A stretch of 32,958 bases of DNA, from NCBI GenBank assembly GCA_011389735.1, contig JAABTS010000057.1:1-32958 (forward strand), read 5' to 3'. The translations under genes and the position numbers were made by a program. Under the pieces are notes generated by a model. It did not search any database and was not told the origin of the DNA. It saw only the letters and a program-made list of their open reading frames with translations. Shown here piece after piece: positions 7,606-17,200 of the stretch. Positions within the stretch are counted from its first letter, which is position 1; every line of letters starts with the position of its first letter. Origin of the DNA: Desulfobacteraceae bacterium (GTDB lineage Bacteria > Desulfobacterota > Desulfobacteria > Desulfobacterales > JAABTS01).

Positions 7606-10600
7606 ATGATGAATCCTACAATCTTGACAGCATCCATAATCTGTTTGTTAATCGCCACATCCCCCGCAATACCCGCAGACCCGCCACATCCCGTTCCGGA
7701 CACCGGCCAAACCAAATGCTACGACGATCAAGGCAATGAAATCAATCCCTGCCCCCAGCCCGGCGAACCCTTCTACGGCCAGGACGCCAATTACACAATC
7801 CACCCCATGTCATTCACCAAGCTGGACGCCAACGGAAACGACCTGCCGGAAAGCGCAACCCAATGGTTCATGGTGCGGGATAATGTTACCGGGCTGATCT
7901 GGGAGGTCAAACAGGCGCAGGATGATGTTGCGGACTACGCCAATCCTCATGACGCCGATAATACCTATACTTGGTATGATCCGAATCCGGAAACTAATGG
8001 CGGGGATGCAGGCACGGAAAGCGAGAATGACACTTTAGATTTTATCGATTCATTGAATAATTCGTCTTATGGTGGATATTCCGATTGGCGGATGCCTACA
8101 AAAGAGGAACTTCATTCATTCATTGATTACAGTAAAAATCGCAGCGCTGTTGATATATTTTTTTTCCAGAATTTATTAAATAAATATTGGTCGTCCAATA
8201 CTTTAGTCCCTGCTAAGGCCTATGCCTGGTACATAAACTTCCTTGACGGTGGCGACAGCTACTCCGATAAGTCAAGCAGTTATTATGTTCTATCTGTATG
8301 CGAAGGACAGTATGAACGACCTTCACCATTTAGCTCTTTAATTAATAACGGAAATGGCACTGTGTCGGATATCAACACCGGCTTGATATGGCAACAACAG
8401 GATTCTGACGCGGCAATGACATGGGGCGATGCGTTGGACTATTGTCATAATTTAAATCTTGCGGAACATGATGATTGGCGAATGCCGACGATCAAGGAAC
8501 TCGAATCTATTAGGGATTTGAACCGTTATGGCCCGAGTATTGATTCGGGCATTTTCTCTGATACGAAAACTTCAGGATATTGGTCCTCCACCACTTTAAA
8601 TGTTGCAGGTGGCTATGCGTGGAACATGAACTTCATAAACGGCAGAGTCTTATTCGACGACAAATCTGCTATCCTCCGCTATGTCCGAGCTGTTCGCGGC
8701 GGACAGGGTGGGTCATTAGATAATTTGGTCATTTCAAAAACCGGGTTCGGAGCCGGGACCGTCAAAGGTCCGCTAACCATACTTGATTGCGGGCCCAATT
8801 GCGAACAGGCGTATCCCAGAGGCACACTTATAACCCTCGCTGCGACGCCGGACGCAAGCTCAATATTTGCAGACTGGTCGGGCGGCGGTTGTTCAGGGAC
8901 AGGTGAATGCCAGTTTCAGATCGATGGAGATGTTACAATCACTGCAACCTTTGATTTGCCGCCGCCTCCGCCGGATGACCCCACCGAACTGACCGTTGTT
9001 GAAAAAGGCGCAGATTCGGTTCATCTGGCATGGAATCCGAACGCCGATACAAACGTCGTCTATAATGTTTACCGGAGTCAGGCCGAGAACGGAGTTTTCT
9101 ACAGGATCAATCAAAATCCCCTGACTATGTTCGACATGTCGAACGGCCAAATTCATTTTACGGATCGTTTCGTTCAGCCCGGAACCGCCTACTACTATAA
9201 GGTCCGCGCCTTTTTAAACGAAACCCCGAGCCTCAATTATTCAAACACGGTGAATGCCCGTACGTCGCCGGAACAGGATTATGAAGTTATTATTCTCGAT
9301 CCGGCCAGGATCGTCAATATCGGCGGAACCGTCCATTATTTCATTTCCATTATGCCCAAAGGAGATTTTCAAGGGACAATGACCATTTTATGTTCCGGGT
9401 TGGATAGCGGCGTCGGTTACGAATTTATTGTGGATAACCAGCCCGCCGGATCTATGCTTTCCGGCGTAACTCTACCGAAGATGCTGAGCCTGCAAGTCAC
9501 GCCGGGCAGTCCGGTAGTCCCCGGCAAATACAATTTCAATCTCTTGACTCAGAACGTATTGCCGGGAGGCGGTTCGGACACTCGAACCCATCCGCTGTCA
9601 TTAACCGTTACACCCGAATCCGGTTCAGGGATTTTTGTGGAAGTCGAACAGACGGAAATCCCAAAGGGCATAAGCGCATCCATTTACGGGTATATTAATC
9701 CGGAGTTAAAATATCGCCAGATTCAACTCACGATCACCCCATGGGAAAGCGGAACACCAGAAACGAGAAATATATTAACGGAATCCAGCGGCCGGTTTGA
9801 AGATACGGACTGGATAACCGTCCTTGAAACCGGGACCTATGATTTAACGGCTTCCTGGATCGATGACTTTTCCCAGGTGATTGAAAGCGAGCCTTTTACG
9901 TTTACTATTACAAAAGGAATGCCTGTGTTGACCTGCCAACGGATCGGCGGCGTCACCCCGGCGTTAAACCAGGATTTCACTACTCTCGGCGGTATTAATC
10001 CGCCCATTCCTTCAGCCCTTCTGACGCTGCGGGTCACCGATCCGAACGACAGTTATGTCGATATGCCGGTAACTGCGAACGCCGTGGGATATCGATACGA
10101 GAAAATTCATCCCTTTTTCACTGAAAAAGGCGTCTGGTCGTTTAAAACCTATTGGCAAGGAAACGCGGATTATTTGGGATGCGAAAGCAATCTGCTGGCC
10201 GTGCCGGTCGGTGTTGATTTCGGGCATGGTATGATTCTGGCCGGCGGCCAGGCGTCGCAATACAACACCTTGTGGGAACTCACAAAGAAACTGGCGACCG
10301 GCGCCTATCGGGATTTACGGATGTCCGGGTTCCGGGATGATATGATCTGGTTCATGATCAACTCCCAAAGTATAGACATCAATTATGACGACATACCCGA
10401 TCCGGTTGTGGATGATTCCCTGCCGTCGGTTGATAGTGTTACGAACGCGATAAGAACGGCTTTTGCAGCGAAGCTTGATGCGGAAACCCCGTTGTTTGTT
10501 TTCATGAACGGGCCGGCTGATGAAAATGGTTATTTTCAGGTGCTCGGCGCAGATCAAAAAATCAATGCGGCCCAGCTCGATGGGGCGCTTGACGCCATAC

Positions 10601-11493
10601 AGATCGATACCGGCTGTCCTGTTGTGATCATTATTGAATCCCAATATTCCGGCGGTTTCATACCTGAATTGAGTATGTCCAACCGGGTGATTCTGACCAG
10701 CGCCGGAAATGAACGGTATAGAATAGATCCGTCCGGATATTTTTCGTTTTCCCGGCTCCTGTTCACAAAACTGCGTGAAGGAAGCAATGTGAAGGCCGCT
10801 TATGAGTACGTGAAAAAGCAGCGCGAAAACTACGGCTATCCTACGCCCCAAATGGACGACGATGGAGACGGCAAACCGAACCTTTTCGACGGCGCTCTCG
10901 CATCCACAATTCATTTCGGCGGTATGCTTCCGGAGAATCGAAGGATCGCCCGATCGGGAGAAACAGGATTGCTCTGGGGATTAAGGCCGGAAATCGTGTA
11001 TATAAAAGCGCCCCAGGTGCTGGAAAGCGCTCATTCAATCTCCTTCCAGGCGAAAGTTCGCGCCGGAGACGCCGCCATCCAAAACGTATGGGCGGTTATC
11101 ATTCCACCGGATATCGACATGACGGCCGATGAAATGATTGAATTCCCGGAAGTTTCGATGGTTTTTAATCCGGATACCGGCTGTTATGAAGGTGTTTTCA
11201 GCGAATTGACCTCGCCGGGCGTGTACCGGGTCGTTGTTATGGCTGAAGACGAAAGCCGGCAGATGTCCGATCCTTCGATCGCCTATGTCGGTATCGGGGC
11301 AGTGGTCCATCCGGGTGATGTCAATGAGGATGAAAAAGTCACATTGGCCGATGTGATACTTTCGCTGCAAATCGTAAGCGGATTAGACACCGGCGATCAA
11401 CATATCAATTCAAAGGCGGATGTGGATAAAGACGGGCGAATCGGATTGGCCGAGGCGGTTTTCGGGCTGCGGAAAACGGCGGAGGAGCCGTGA
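7606..11493 (+). CDS. Secreted DUF1566 protein with a catalytically degenerate C13 (legumain-like) domain and C-terminal dockerin
   Basis: 1295 residues; ATG six bases after AAGGAGG. A signal peptide (about 1-24) leads to two DUF1566 (Lcl-type) domains (about 90-235 and 245-367) with the GLIW, DWRMPT and YWSS landmarks. Next come an InlB-type repeat (about 373-450), an FN3 domain (about 460-555) and Ig-like domains. A region homologous to the C13 peptidase encoded at 24541-27657 spans about 870-1110, then another beta domain and a C-terminal dockerin-like pair (1235-1293). The C13 catalytic positions are changed: the His of VDHGGPG is Asn968 (MNGPA), and the Cys of DACYSGSF is Gln1013 (ESQYSGGF). 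It is therefore probably a pseudo-peptidase that binds rather than cuts. The first DUF1566 copy looks A+T richer than its surroundings. Confidence 0.85.
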   Translation: MMNPTILTASIICLLIATSPAIPADPPHPVPDTGQTKCYDDQGNEINPCPQPGEPFYGQDANYTIHPMSFTKLDANGNDLPESATQWFMVRDNVTGLIWEVKQAQDDVADYANPHDADNTYTWYDPNPETNGGDAGTESENDTLDFIDSLNNSSYGGYSDWRMPTKEELHSFIDYSKNRSAVDIFFFQNLLNKYWSSNTLVPAKAYAWYINFLDGGDSYSDKSSSYYVLSVCEGQYERPSPFSSLINNGNGTVSDINTGLIWQQQDSDAAMTWGDALDYCHNLNLAEHDDWRMPTIKELESIRDLNRYGPSIDSGIFSDTKTSGYWSSTTLNVAGGYAWNMNFINGRVLFDDKSAILRYVRAVRGGQGGSLDNLVISKTGFGAGTVKGPLTILDCGPNCEQAYPRGTLITLAATPDASSIFADWSGGGCSGTGECQFQIDGDVTITATFDLPPPPPDDPTELTVVEKGADSVHLAWNPNADTNVVYNVYRSQAENGVFYRINQNPLTMFDMSNGQIHFTDRFVQPGTAYYYKVRAFLNETPSLNYSNTVNARTSPEQDYEVIILDPARIVNIGGTVHYFISIMPKGDFQGTMTILCSGLDSGVGYEFIVDNQPAGSMLSGVTLPKMLSLQVTPGSPVVPGKYNFNLLTQNVLPGGGSDTRTHPLSLTVTPESGSGIFVEVEQTEIPKGISASIYGYINPELKYRQIQLTITPWESGTPETRNILTESSGRFEDTDWITVLETGTYDLTASWIDDFSQVIESEPFTFTITKGMPVLTCQRIGGVTPALNQDFTTLGGINPPIPSALLTLRVTDPNDSYVDMPVTANAVGYRYEKIHPFFTEKGVWSFKTYWQGNADYLGCESNLLAVPVGVDFGHGMILAGGQASQYNTLWELTKKLATGAYRDLRMSGFRDDMIWFMINSQSIDINYDDIPDPVVDDSLPSVDSVTNAIRTAFAAKLDAETPLFVFMNGPADENGYFQVLGADQKINAAQLDGALDAIQIDTGCPVVIIIESQYSGGFIPELSMSNRVILTSAGNERYRIDPSGYFSFSRLLFTKLREGSNVKAAYEYVKKQRENYGYPTPQMDDDGDGKPNLFDGALASTIHFGGMLPENRRIARSGETGLLWGLRPEIVYIKAPQVLESAHSISFQAKVRAGDAAIQNVWAVIIPPDIDMTADEMIEFPEVSMVFNPDTGCYEGVFSELTSPGVYRVVVMAEDESRQMSDPSIAYVGIGAVVHPGDVNEDEKVTLADVILSLQIVSGLDTGDQHINSKADVDKDGRIGLAEAVFGLRKTAEEP

Positions 11494-11611
11494 TTTATGA
11501 TTTTTTTCTCATTATTTTAAAAGAAAAAGCAAAAGTTCCGGGGGATCTTTCAAAATTAGATGAAAGTAGTTTACACTTTTCCGTAATCAGTAACGTGAAG
11601 CAGAATTGATT

Positions 11612-11672
11612 TCTCACAAAGGAGCAAAGGCGCTAAGAAATGAAGCTTTGTGTGCTTTGTGCCTTTGTGAGA
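11612..11672. repeat. Imperfect long inverted repeat in intergenic region, dispersed-repeat type
   Basis: TCTCACAAAGG (11612-11622) pairs with CCTTTGTGAGA (11662-11672), and the interior (CAAAGGCGC, GCTTTGTGTGCTTTG) continues the imperfect pairing. CAAAGG/CTTTGTG-type repeats of this sort recur in intergenic DNA of many bacteria, from memory. It lies in the 267-base gap 11494-11760, which otherwise holds A/T tracts, a small AACCGG/CCGGTT hairpin and the ribosome binding site AGGA (11750-11753) of the next gene; no coding sequence is seen there. Confidence 0.6.
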
Positions 11673-11760
11673 GAATTATCAGATTGTTAACCGGGCAACG
11701 AAGGATTGCCGGTTCCGGTAAATAATTCTCGAAAAATTAATAACATAACAGGAATTGTAG

Positions 11761-13128
11761 ATGAATTTAAAATTGTTTTTAAAATACTTTCTGATTGTGA
11801 TATTTATCGTCTGCGCCATGCAAACGGCCCATGCCCAAAAACTCGAAATTTCATCCACCTTCAATCCGGTAGGCTCCGGCGCCCGGGCGCTCGGCATGGG
11901 CGGGGCTTTTATCGCGGTGGCGGACGACGCCACGGCCGCCTCCTGGAATCCGGGAGGACTGATTCAGCTTAAACGGCCTGAAATGTCCATGGTCGGCGCC
12001 ATGTATCACCGGGTGGAAGACAACACGTTCGGACACAACCCCGAGGCCTGCGGAAGCCAATCCCAGGATGAAATCGATCTGAACTATTTCAGCGCCGCAT
12101 ATCCCTTTCAGGTATTGGATCGCAATATGATCTTTTCATTGACTTACCAGCACCTTTATGATTTCAATCGGGAATGGCGGTTTGAACTGGCCGACCGGGG
12201 AGGTGATTTAACGTATCTGGATCGATGGGATTTCAAACAGAGCGGCATGCTGACGGCGTTGGGCGCATCTTGGTGCATTGAGGTGGTCCCGTCTTTCTCA
12301 TTTGGAATGACCTTGAACATCTGGGATGACGATTTGACGCCGAATAAATGGGAGCAGATTTATAACATTCAAAGGACCGCCGAATTGGACGGAAGGCCTT
12401 ATACGGTGGATTATTATGAAACCCAATCTTATTCATTCGAAGGCGTTAACGCCAATTTCGGATTCTTATGGGAGATTGTCCGGGATAAACTGGTTGTCGG
12501 CGGCGTATTGAAAACGCCGTTTGAGGCGGATATTGAACGCCACCTGTATTTAAAGAAAATTGAACGGTATCAGACTTTTCCGGATGCCGACAATGAGTTT
12601 ATCAGAGATGAAACGAGCGGGGAAACGCTGGATATGCCCATGTCTTACGGCGTCGGCCTTGTTTATAAATTTTCAAAGCTGTTTTATATGTCAGCGGATA
12701 TCTACAAAACCCACTGGGGTGACTTTGTTTATCATACTAGATACGGCGATGACATATCGCCTGTGACCGGTTTGAAGGAAACACAATCGGATGTCGGTTC
12801 GACGTATCAAATCCGGATGGGTGCGGAATATTCAATGATCGATCTTCAGGCGAATCATGTGGCGCCTTTTCGGTGCGGGATTTTTTACGATCCGGCGCCG
12901 TCGGAAGGCGGATCTGACGAATATTACGGATTCAGTATAGGTTCGGGTTATACGAAAATCGGCCGTTTTTCGTTTGACGCCGCTTATCAATATCGATACG
13001 GCGATGATGTCGGCGCGTCTTTATTCCGGGGACGCGATTTTTCACAGGATGTGGAGGAGCATAAGATTTACGCGTCATTCATTGTTTACTGGAGTAAACC
13101 TTTTAAAAAGAAAATTTTCGGCTTGTAA
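11761..13128 (+). CDS. Outer-membrane beta-barrel protein, UPF0164/FadL-like
   Basis: 455 residues. A signal peptide (1-25, ending TAHAQ) is followed by the hallmark N-terminal segment GARALGMGGAFIAVADDATA and a WNPGG motif (about residues 38-65), characteristic of UPF0164 and FadL/OmpP1-related barrels, in which this segment usually forms an N-terminal hatch. The rest alternates polar and aromatic residues as expected for a 14-strand barrel (YQHLYDF, YYGFSIGSGY, YQYRYGDD). It is probably an outer-membrane channel or export accessory. Its place among large secreted proteins could mean a role in their export or surface attachment; PorV of type IX secretion is a distant member of this superfamily, but nothing else of that system is here. 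Only the barrel assignment is well supported. Confidence 0.8.
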   Translation: MNLKLFLKYFLIVIFIVCAMQTAHAQKLEISSTFNPVGSGARALGMGGAFIAVADDATAASWNPGGLIQLKRPEMSMVGAMYHRVEDNTFGHNPEACGSQSQDEIDLNYFSAAYPFQVLDRNMIFSLTYQHLYDFNREWRFELADRGGDLTYLDRWDFKQSGMLTALGASWCIEVVPSFSFGMTLNIWDDDLTPNKWEQIYNIQRTAELDGRPYTVDYYETQSYSFEGVNANFGFLWEIVRDKLVVGGVLKTPFEADIERHLYLKKIERYQTFPDADNEFIRDETSGETLDMPMSYGVGLVYKFSKLFYMSADIYKTHWGDFVYHTRYGDDISPVTGLKETQSDVGSTYQIRMGAEYSMIDLQANHVAPFRCGIFYDPAPSEGGSDEYYGFSIGSGYTKIGRFSFDAAYQYRYGDDVGASLFRGRDFSQDVEEHKIYASFIVYWSKPFKKKIFGL

Positions 13129-13143
13129 TTGATGGAGGAAAAA

Positions 13144-14151
13144 ATGTGTCTTTTAAGGAAATACAGCGTCGCTATGGCCGGTGCTTTATATTTGATGGTT
13201 TTTTCAGCCGCCGTCACGGCGCAGACGCCTGACGCCTACGAAAACGATGACAGTGCGGATCAGGCGAATTTTATCATTCCTCACAGCCCGCTTCCTCAAA
13301 TTCATAATTTTCATGATGAAGGCGACGCTGATTGGGTCATGTTTTACGCCATTGCAAATCCGAATTATGCAATCGCAGTTGAAGTTAAAAACCTCGGGAC
13401 CAATTGTGACGCGGCGATCGAGATTTACGATTCCGATGGCGTGACTTTGATCGAGGACTGCGGAATGGGAAAAGCTTGTGAAAGAGACGACGGCTTATGT
13501 GGAGAAAATGAAACCCTGGAATGGACGTCATGCACCCGAAGCGGTATCTATTTTGTCAAAATTTATCCACCTTTAAATACTTATTCATGCCAGGGGTTCG
13601 GTGAAAACAGTGATTATGAGTTATTTGTGAATTACAAATTCGCACCCGACGGCCTTGTCGATGTAACCGGCAATATACTCGATTCAAACGGGAACCCGGT
13701 GGTGAATGCAAAAGTTTGGCTCACGAAAGACGGCGTTAATGAAACCGGAAATGGAACCAGTATGCCGCCCGATGGAAAATTCGTGATTAATATGCATAAA
13801 GTAGGCGAGTATACTCTTTTTGTAAAGAAATACGAATATCAAACCGTTTCAAAACCAGTCAATTTAATTGAGCCTCCGGATGGCCAGGACCAGCAGGTTG
13901 ACGTAAATCCCATACCCAGGCTTCAGCTCGAAACGATTTCATGCAAGAGAGGGGATGTAAACGGCGACGGCTCTATTTTACTGGATGATATCAAAAAAAC
14001 GTTTTCATTTTTGATCCTCCCGGCGTCGGATCTTGAATTTTGCGCCGCCAATGTTATCGATAATGGAAAAAATAATGAAGTGAAAATTTTTATCGAAGAT
14101 GTGAAGGGCGTATTTGATATTTTTCGAGGGCAATCCGTCAGTAAAAAGTGA
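13144..14151 (+). CDS. Secreted PPC-domain protein with carboxypeptidase-regulatory-like domain and degenerate dockerin
   Basis: 335 residues from the ATG at 13144, chosen because GGAGG (13134-13138) lies five bases before it; upstream in-frame starts at 13129 and 13132 have no such site. A signal peptide (about 1-27) is followed by a PPC-type domain (about 30-165, with DAYENDD, DADWVMFYA and GIYFVKIYP), then a carboxypeptidase-regulatory-like sandwich (about 175-255), then a dockerin-like region (about 275-330). Its first calcium loop, GDVNGDGSILLDD, is canonical; the second, DNGKNNEVKIFIED, is degenerate. The first two domains parallel the N-terminus of the adjacent S8 protease, suggesting duplication. 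It follows the barrel gene by 15 bases, so the two are probably co-transcribed. No catalytic motif is seen. Confidence 0.83.
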   Translation: MCLLRKYSVAMAGALYLMVFSAAVTAQTPDAYENDDSADQANFIIPHSPLPQIHNFHDEGDADWVMFYAIANPNYAIAVEVKNLGTNCDAAIEIYDSDGVTLIEDCGMGKACERDDGLCGENETLEWTSCTRSGIYFVKIYPPLNTYSCQGFGENSDYELFVNYKFAPDGLVDVTGNILDSNGNPVVNAKVWLTKDGVNETGNGTSMPPDGKFVINMHKVGEYTLFVKKYEYQTVSKPVNLIEPPDGQDQQVDVNPIPRLQLETISCKRGDVNGDGSILLDDIKKTFSFLILPASDLEFCAANVIDNGKNNEVKIFIEDVKGVFDIFRGQSVSKK

Positions 14152-14210
14152 TTTTTATAATATGATTCAGGTACGATTAATCAATTCATACCCGAATGAG
14201 GAGAAGAAAA

Positions 14211-17200
14211 ATGAAACAAATATCAAAATTCTTTATCCGAACGGCGTGTTTTGTCACATGCCTTCTTGTTATGGCGCACGGTTTCACAATCCCGGCCGCC
14301 GCACAAGACGCTTTCGAGCCGGACGCCACAGCGGAGCAAAGCCGCATCATGGTGCTGAACAACGATCAAGGGCCGCAACATCATGATTTCCATACGGCGA
14401 ACGATCAGGATTGGGTAAAGTTTTACGCCCTCAAGGATGAAGTGTATACGATCCGAATCCGGAATGTAGGCGCCGGATGTGACGTAGTGGCCGAAATTTA
14501 TGGAACGGACGGCGAAACCCTTTTGGTTACAAGAGATGTCGGCGTTCAGGGAGAGGGAGAAAGCGTGGACTGGACATGCCCGGCCGACGGGATTTATTTC
14601 GTCAAGGTAAAGCCCTTTGAATCCGTCAATCCGGATAACGACACGTTTTACGACATGGAAATTTTCAGGCCGCACAGTTGCGAAACCGGTGTTGTGGCCG
14701 GCAGGATCGCAAATTCTTCCGATACGCCGGTCAGCGGGGTTCTGGCGGCGACCAATGAAAAGGATTCGGCCATAAGCGATGTAAACGGAGATTACCGAAT
14801 CATCGTTTGCGAAACGGTATCGACGTTGACCTGCAAAAAGGACGGATATACGGATTATTCCAACTCCATTTCAGTCGGCCCTCAGGAAATAAAAACATTG
14901 AATATTACGATGAACGCATCGACTGTATTATCCGTAACGCCTTTGTCGCAAAACGTTTCAGCGCAACCGGGACAGACAGCGTTTGAAGTTTCAAACACCG
15001 GTTCCGGAGTCATGCAATGGACGGCGGCCGCCGATGACGCATGGCTCACCATTGAAAGCGGCGCATCCGGGAACGATTCGGGCGCCATAACAGTATCTTA
15101 CACCGCCAATTCAGGCGATGTCCGCACCGGATCGATCACGATCGACGCCGGGCCGGCCGCGAACAGCCCTCTGGCCGTTCAAGTCGTGCAGGATAAGCTG
15201 AAGCCGCCCACGATCACCGTGGATCCGGCGAGCCATGATTACGGCGAATTGCAGGTCGAGGACAATAAAAAACGTTCGGCGGCTACCCGGAATTTTCGTA
15301 AAAAACGGTCGGTGTCTCCGATTCAGCAACTAAGTTACGAATACATTGAAAATCAGGTGATCGTAAAAAAAAAAGCCGGTAGCCGATCCAAACGAAACGT
15401 ATCCATAGAAGAAGATTTAAACGCCAGCGTGATGTCGGCGTATTCTTCGATCGGCGCCGAATTGTGGCATATTTCCGAAACCGTGGAAACCGCGATTCTG
15501 ACTTACTGGAATGATCCGGAGGTCGAATTTATAGAGCCCAATTATAAATTGTTCCTGGGGGAGACCATTCCGGACGACGCTGCCTTCAACAACCTCTGGG
15601 GGCTTCATAACACCGGCCAGGAAAATGGAACGCAGGACGCGGATATCGACGGGCCCGAGGCCTGGGATATTCAAAAAGACGGCGATTTCATCGTTGCGGT
15701 GGTGGATACGGGCGTTGACTATACCCATCCTGATCTGACGGCCAATATGTGGCGTAACGACGCCGAAATTCCCGATAACGGGGTTGATGACGACGGAAAC
15801 GGCTATGTGGATGATTATCTTCACGGCTGGGATTTCGCCAACAAGGACAATGACCCGATGGACGACCACAGCCACGGGTCGCATGTGGCCGGAACCATCT
15901 GCGGGGTTTCGGATAACGGCGTCGGCATTGGAGGCGTAATGTGGTCCGGGGAATTGATGGCGCTGAAATTCCTTAACCGGTTCGGCCAGGGAGACACTGC
16001 CCATGCGGTTGAGGCGATCGAGTACGCCGTCCGGATGGGCGCTAAAGTGATCAATAACAGTTGGGGAGGAGACGGATATTCCGACGCCCTGTATGCTGCG
16101 CTTCAGTCGGCGGCCGCACAGGGAGTGCTGATTACCGCTGCGTCCGCCAATAATTACGGGCGAAATATCGATCTGGATCCGATATACCCGGCGGCTTACC
16201 ACCTGGATCTTATCGTTTCCGTCGCCTCCACGGACAGATATGACAATCTTTCCGATTTTTCCAATATGGGGCTTTTATCGGTGGATCTTGCGGCGCCGGG
16301 TTCGTCGATTTTCAGCTCCTTGCCCGGCGGCGCTTATGGGCTAAAGAGCGGCACCTCGATGGCCACTCCTCATGTATCGGGTGCTGCGGCGCTGGTCTGG
16401 TCCGCCGCTCCTCATCTGACGGCCTGGGAAGTCAAGGAAACGCTGCTGGCGACCGTGGATTCCCTGGGGGAGCTGGAAAATCAAATTTTGACTGGCGGCA
16501 GGCTCAACCTGCATAGCGCGCTGATGAAACACAAACAGGTGTTTAAAGTATCCAACGCCGGGGATTCCGATCTGACCCTCGGCGATATTTCGATTCAAGG
16601 ACAGGATGCGGCGTTGTTCCAGCTTATGGACGACACATGTTCTCAACAGACCCTCGAAAGCGGCGCTCGCTGTTCCATGAAAGTTTTGCTGACGGACCGA
16701 ACCATAGGCGCCAAATCCGCATGGATTTCAATCCTCTCCAATGATCCTGTTACGCCGGAAAAAAAAATTCCATTGATCGCCGAACGGGTCGCCAGGCCGG
16801 TTAAATACACATTGAGGCTTACCAAAAGCGGCGCCGGTGAAGTTACGGTGAACGGCGCGTCATGCAATGAATATCCATGCTATTTTTCGGTGGACGATGC
16901 CACCGAAATCACGCTGGAGGCTTCGCCGGCGCAGGACTTTTCCGAATGGGCCGGGGATTACCAGGGAAATCAAAATCCCGCCGTGATGACGGTCGACCGG
17001 AATCTGGATATCATGGCGATGTTCGGCGAAATCGGCGGATGGAGCGCCTCGTTTCAGATCAACGGCGAAGCCGTCAACGGCGTTGAAACGCTCAGCTTCG
17101 GCGATTGGCAGGCCCTGGGCGATGACGGCAACCAGACCCTGGTGAATAATTACCAGGCCATTATCGGCGTCGAACCGACAGCCTCGACAAATCCTTCTCC

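Noticed and set aside
15417-16202. 261-codon open frame on the - strand opposite the S8 domain
   Set aside because: The + strand encodes the catalytic Asp and His motifs of the subtilase here; the antisense frame has no family features.
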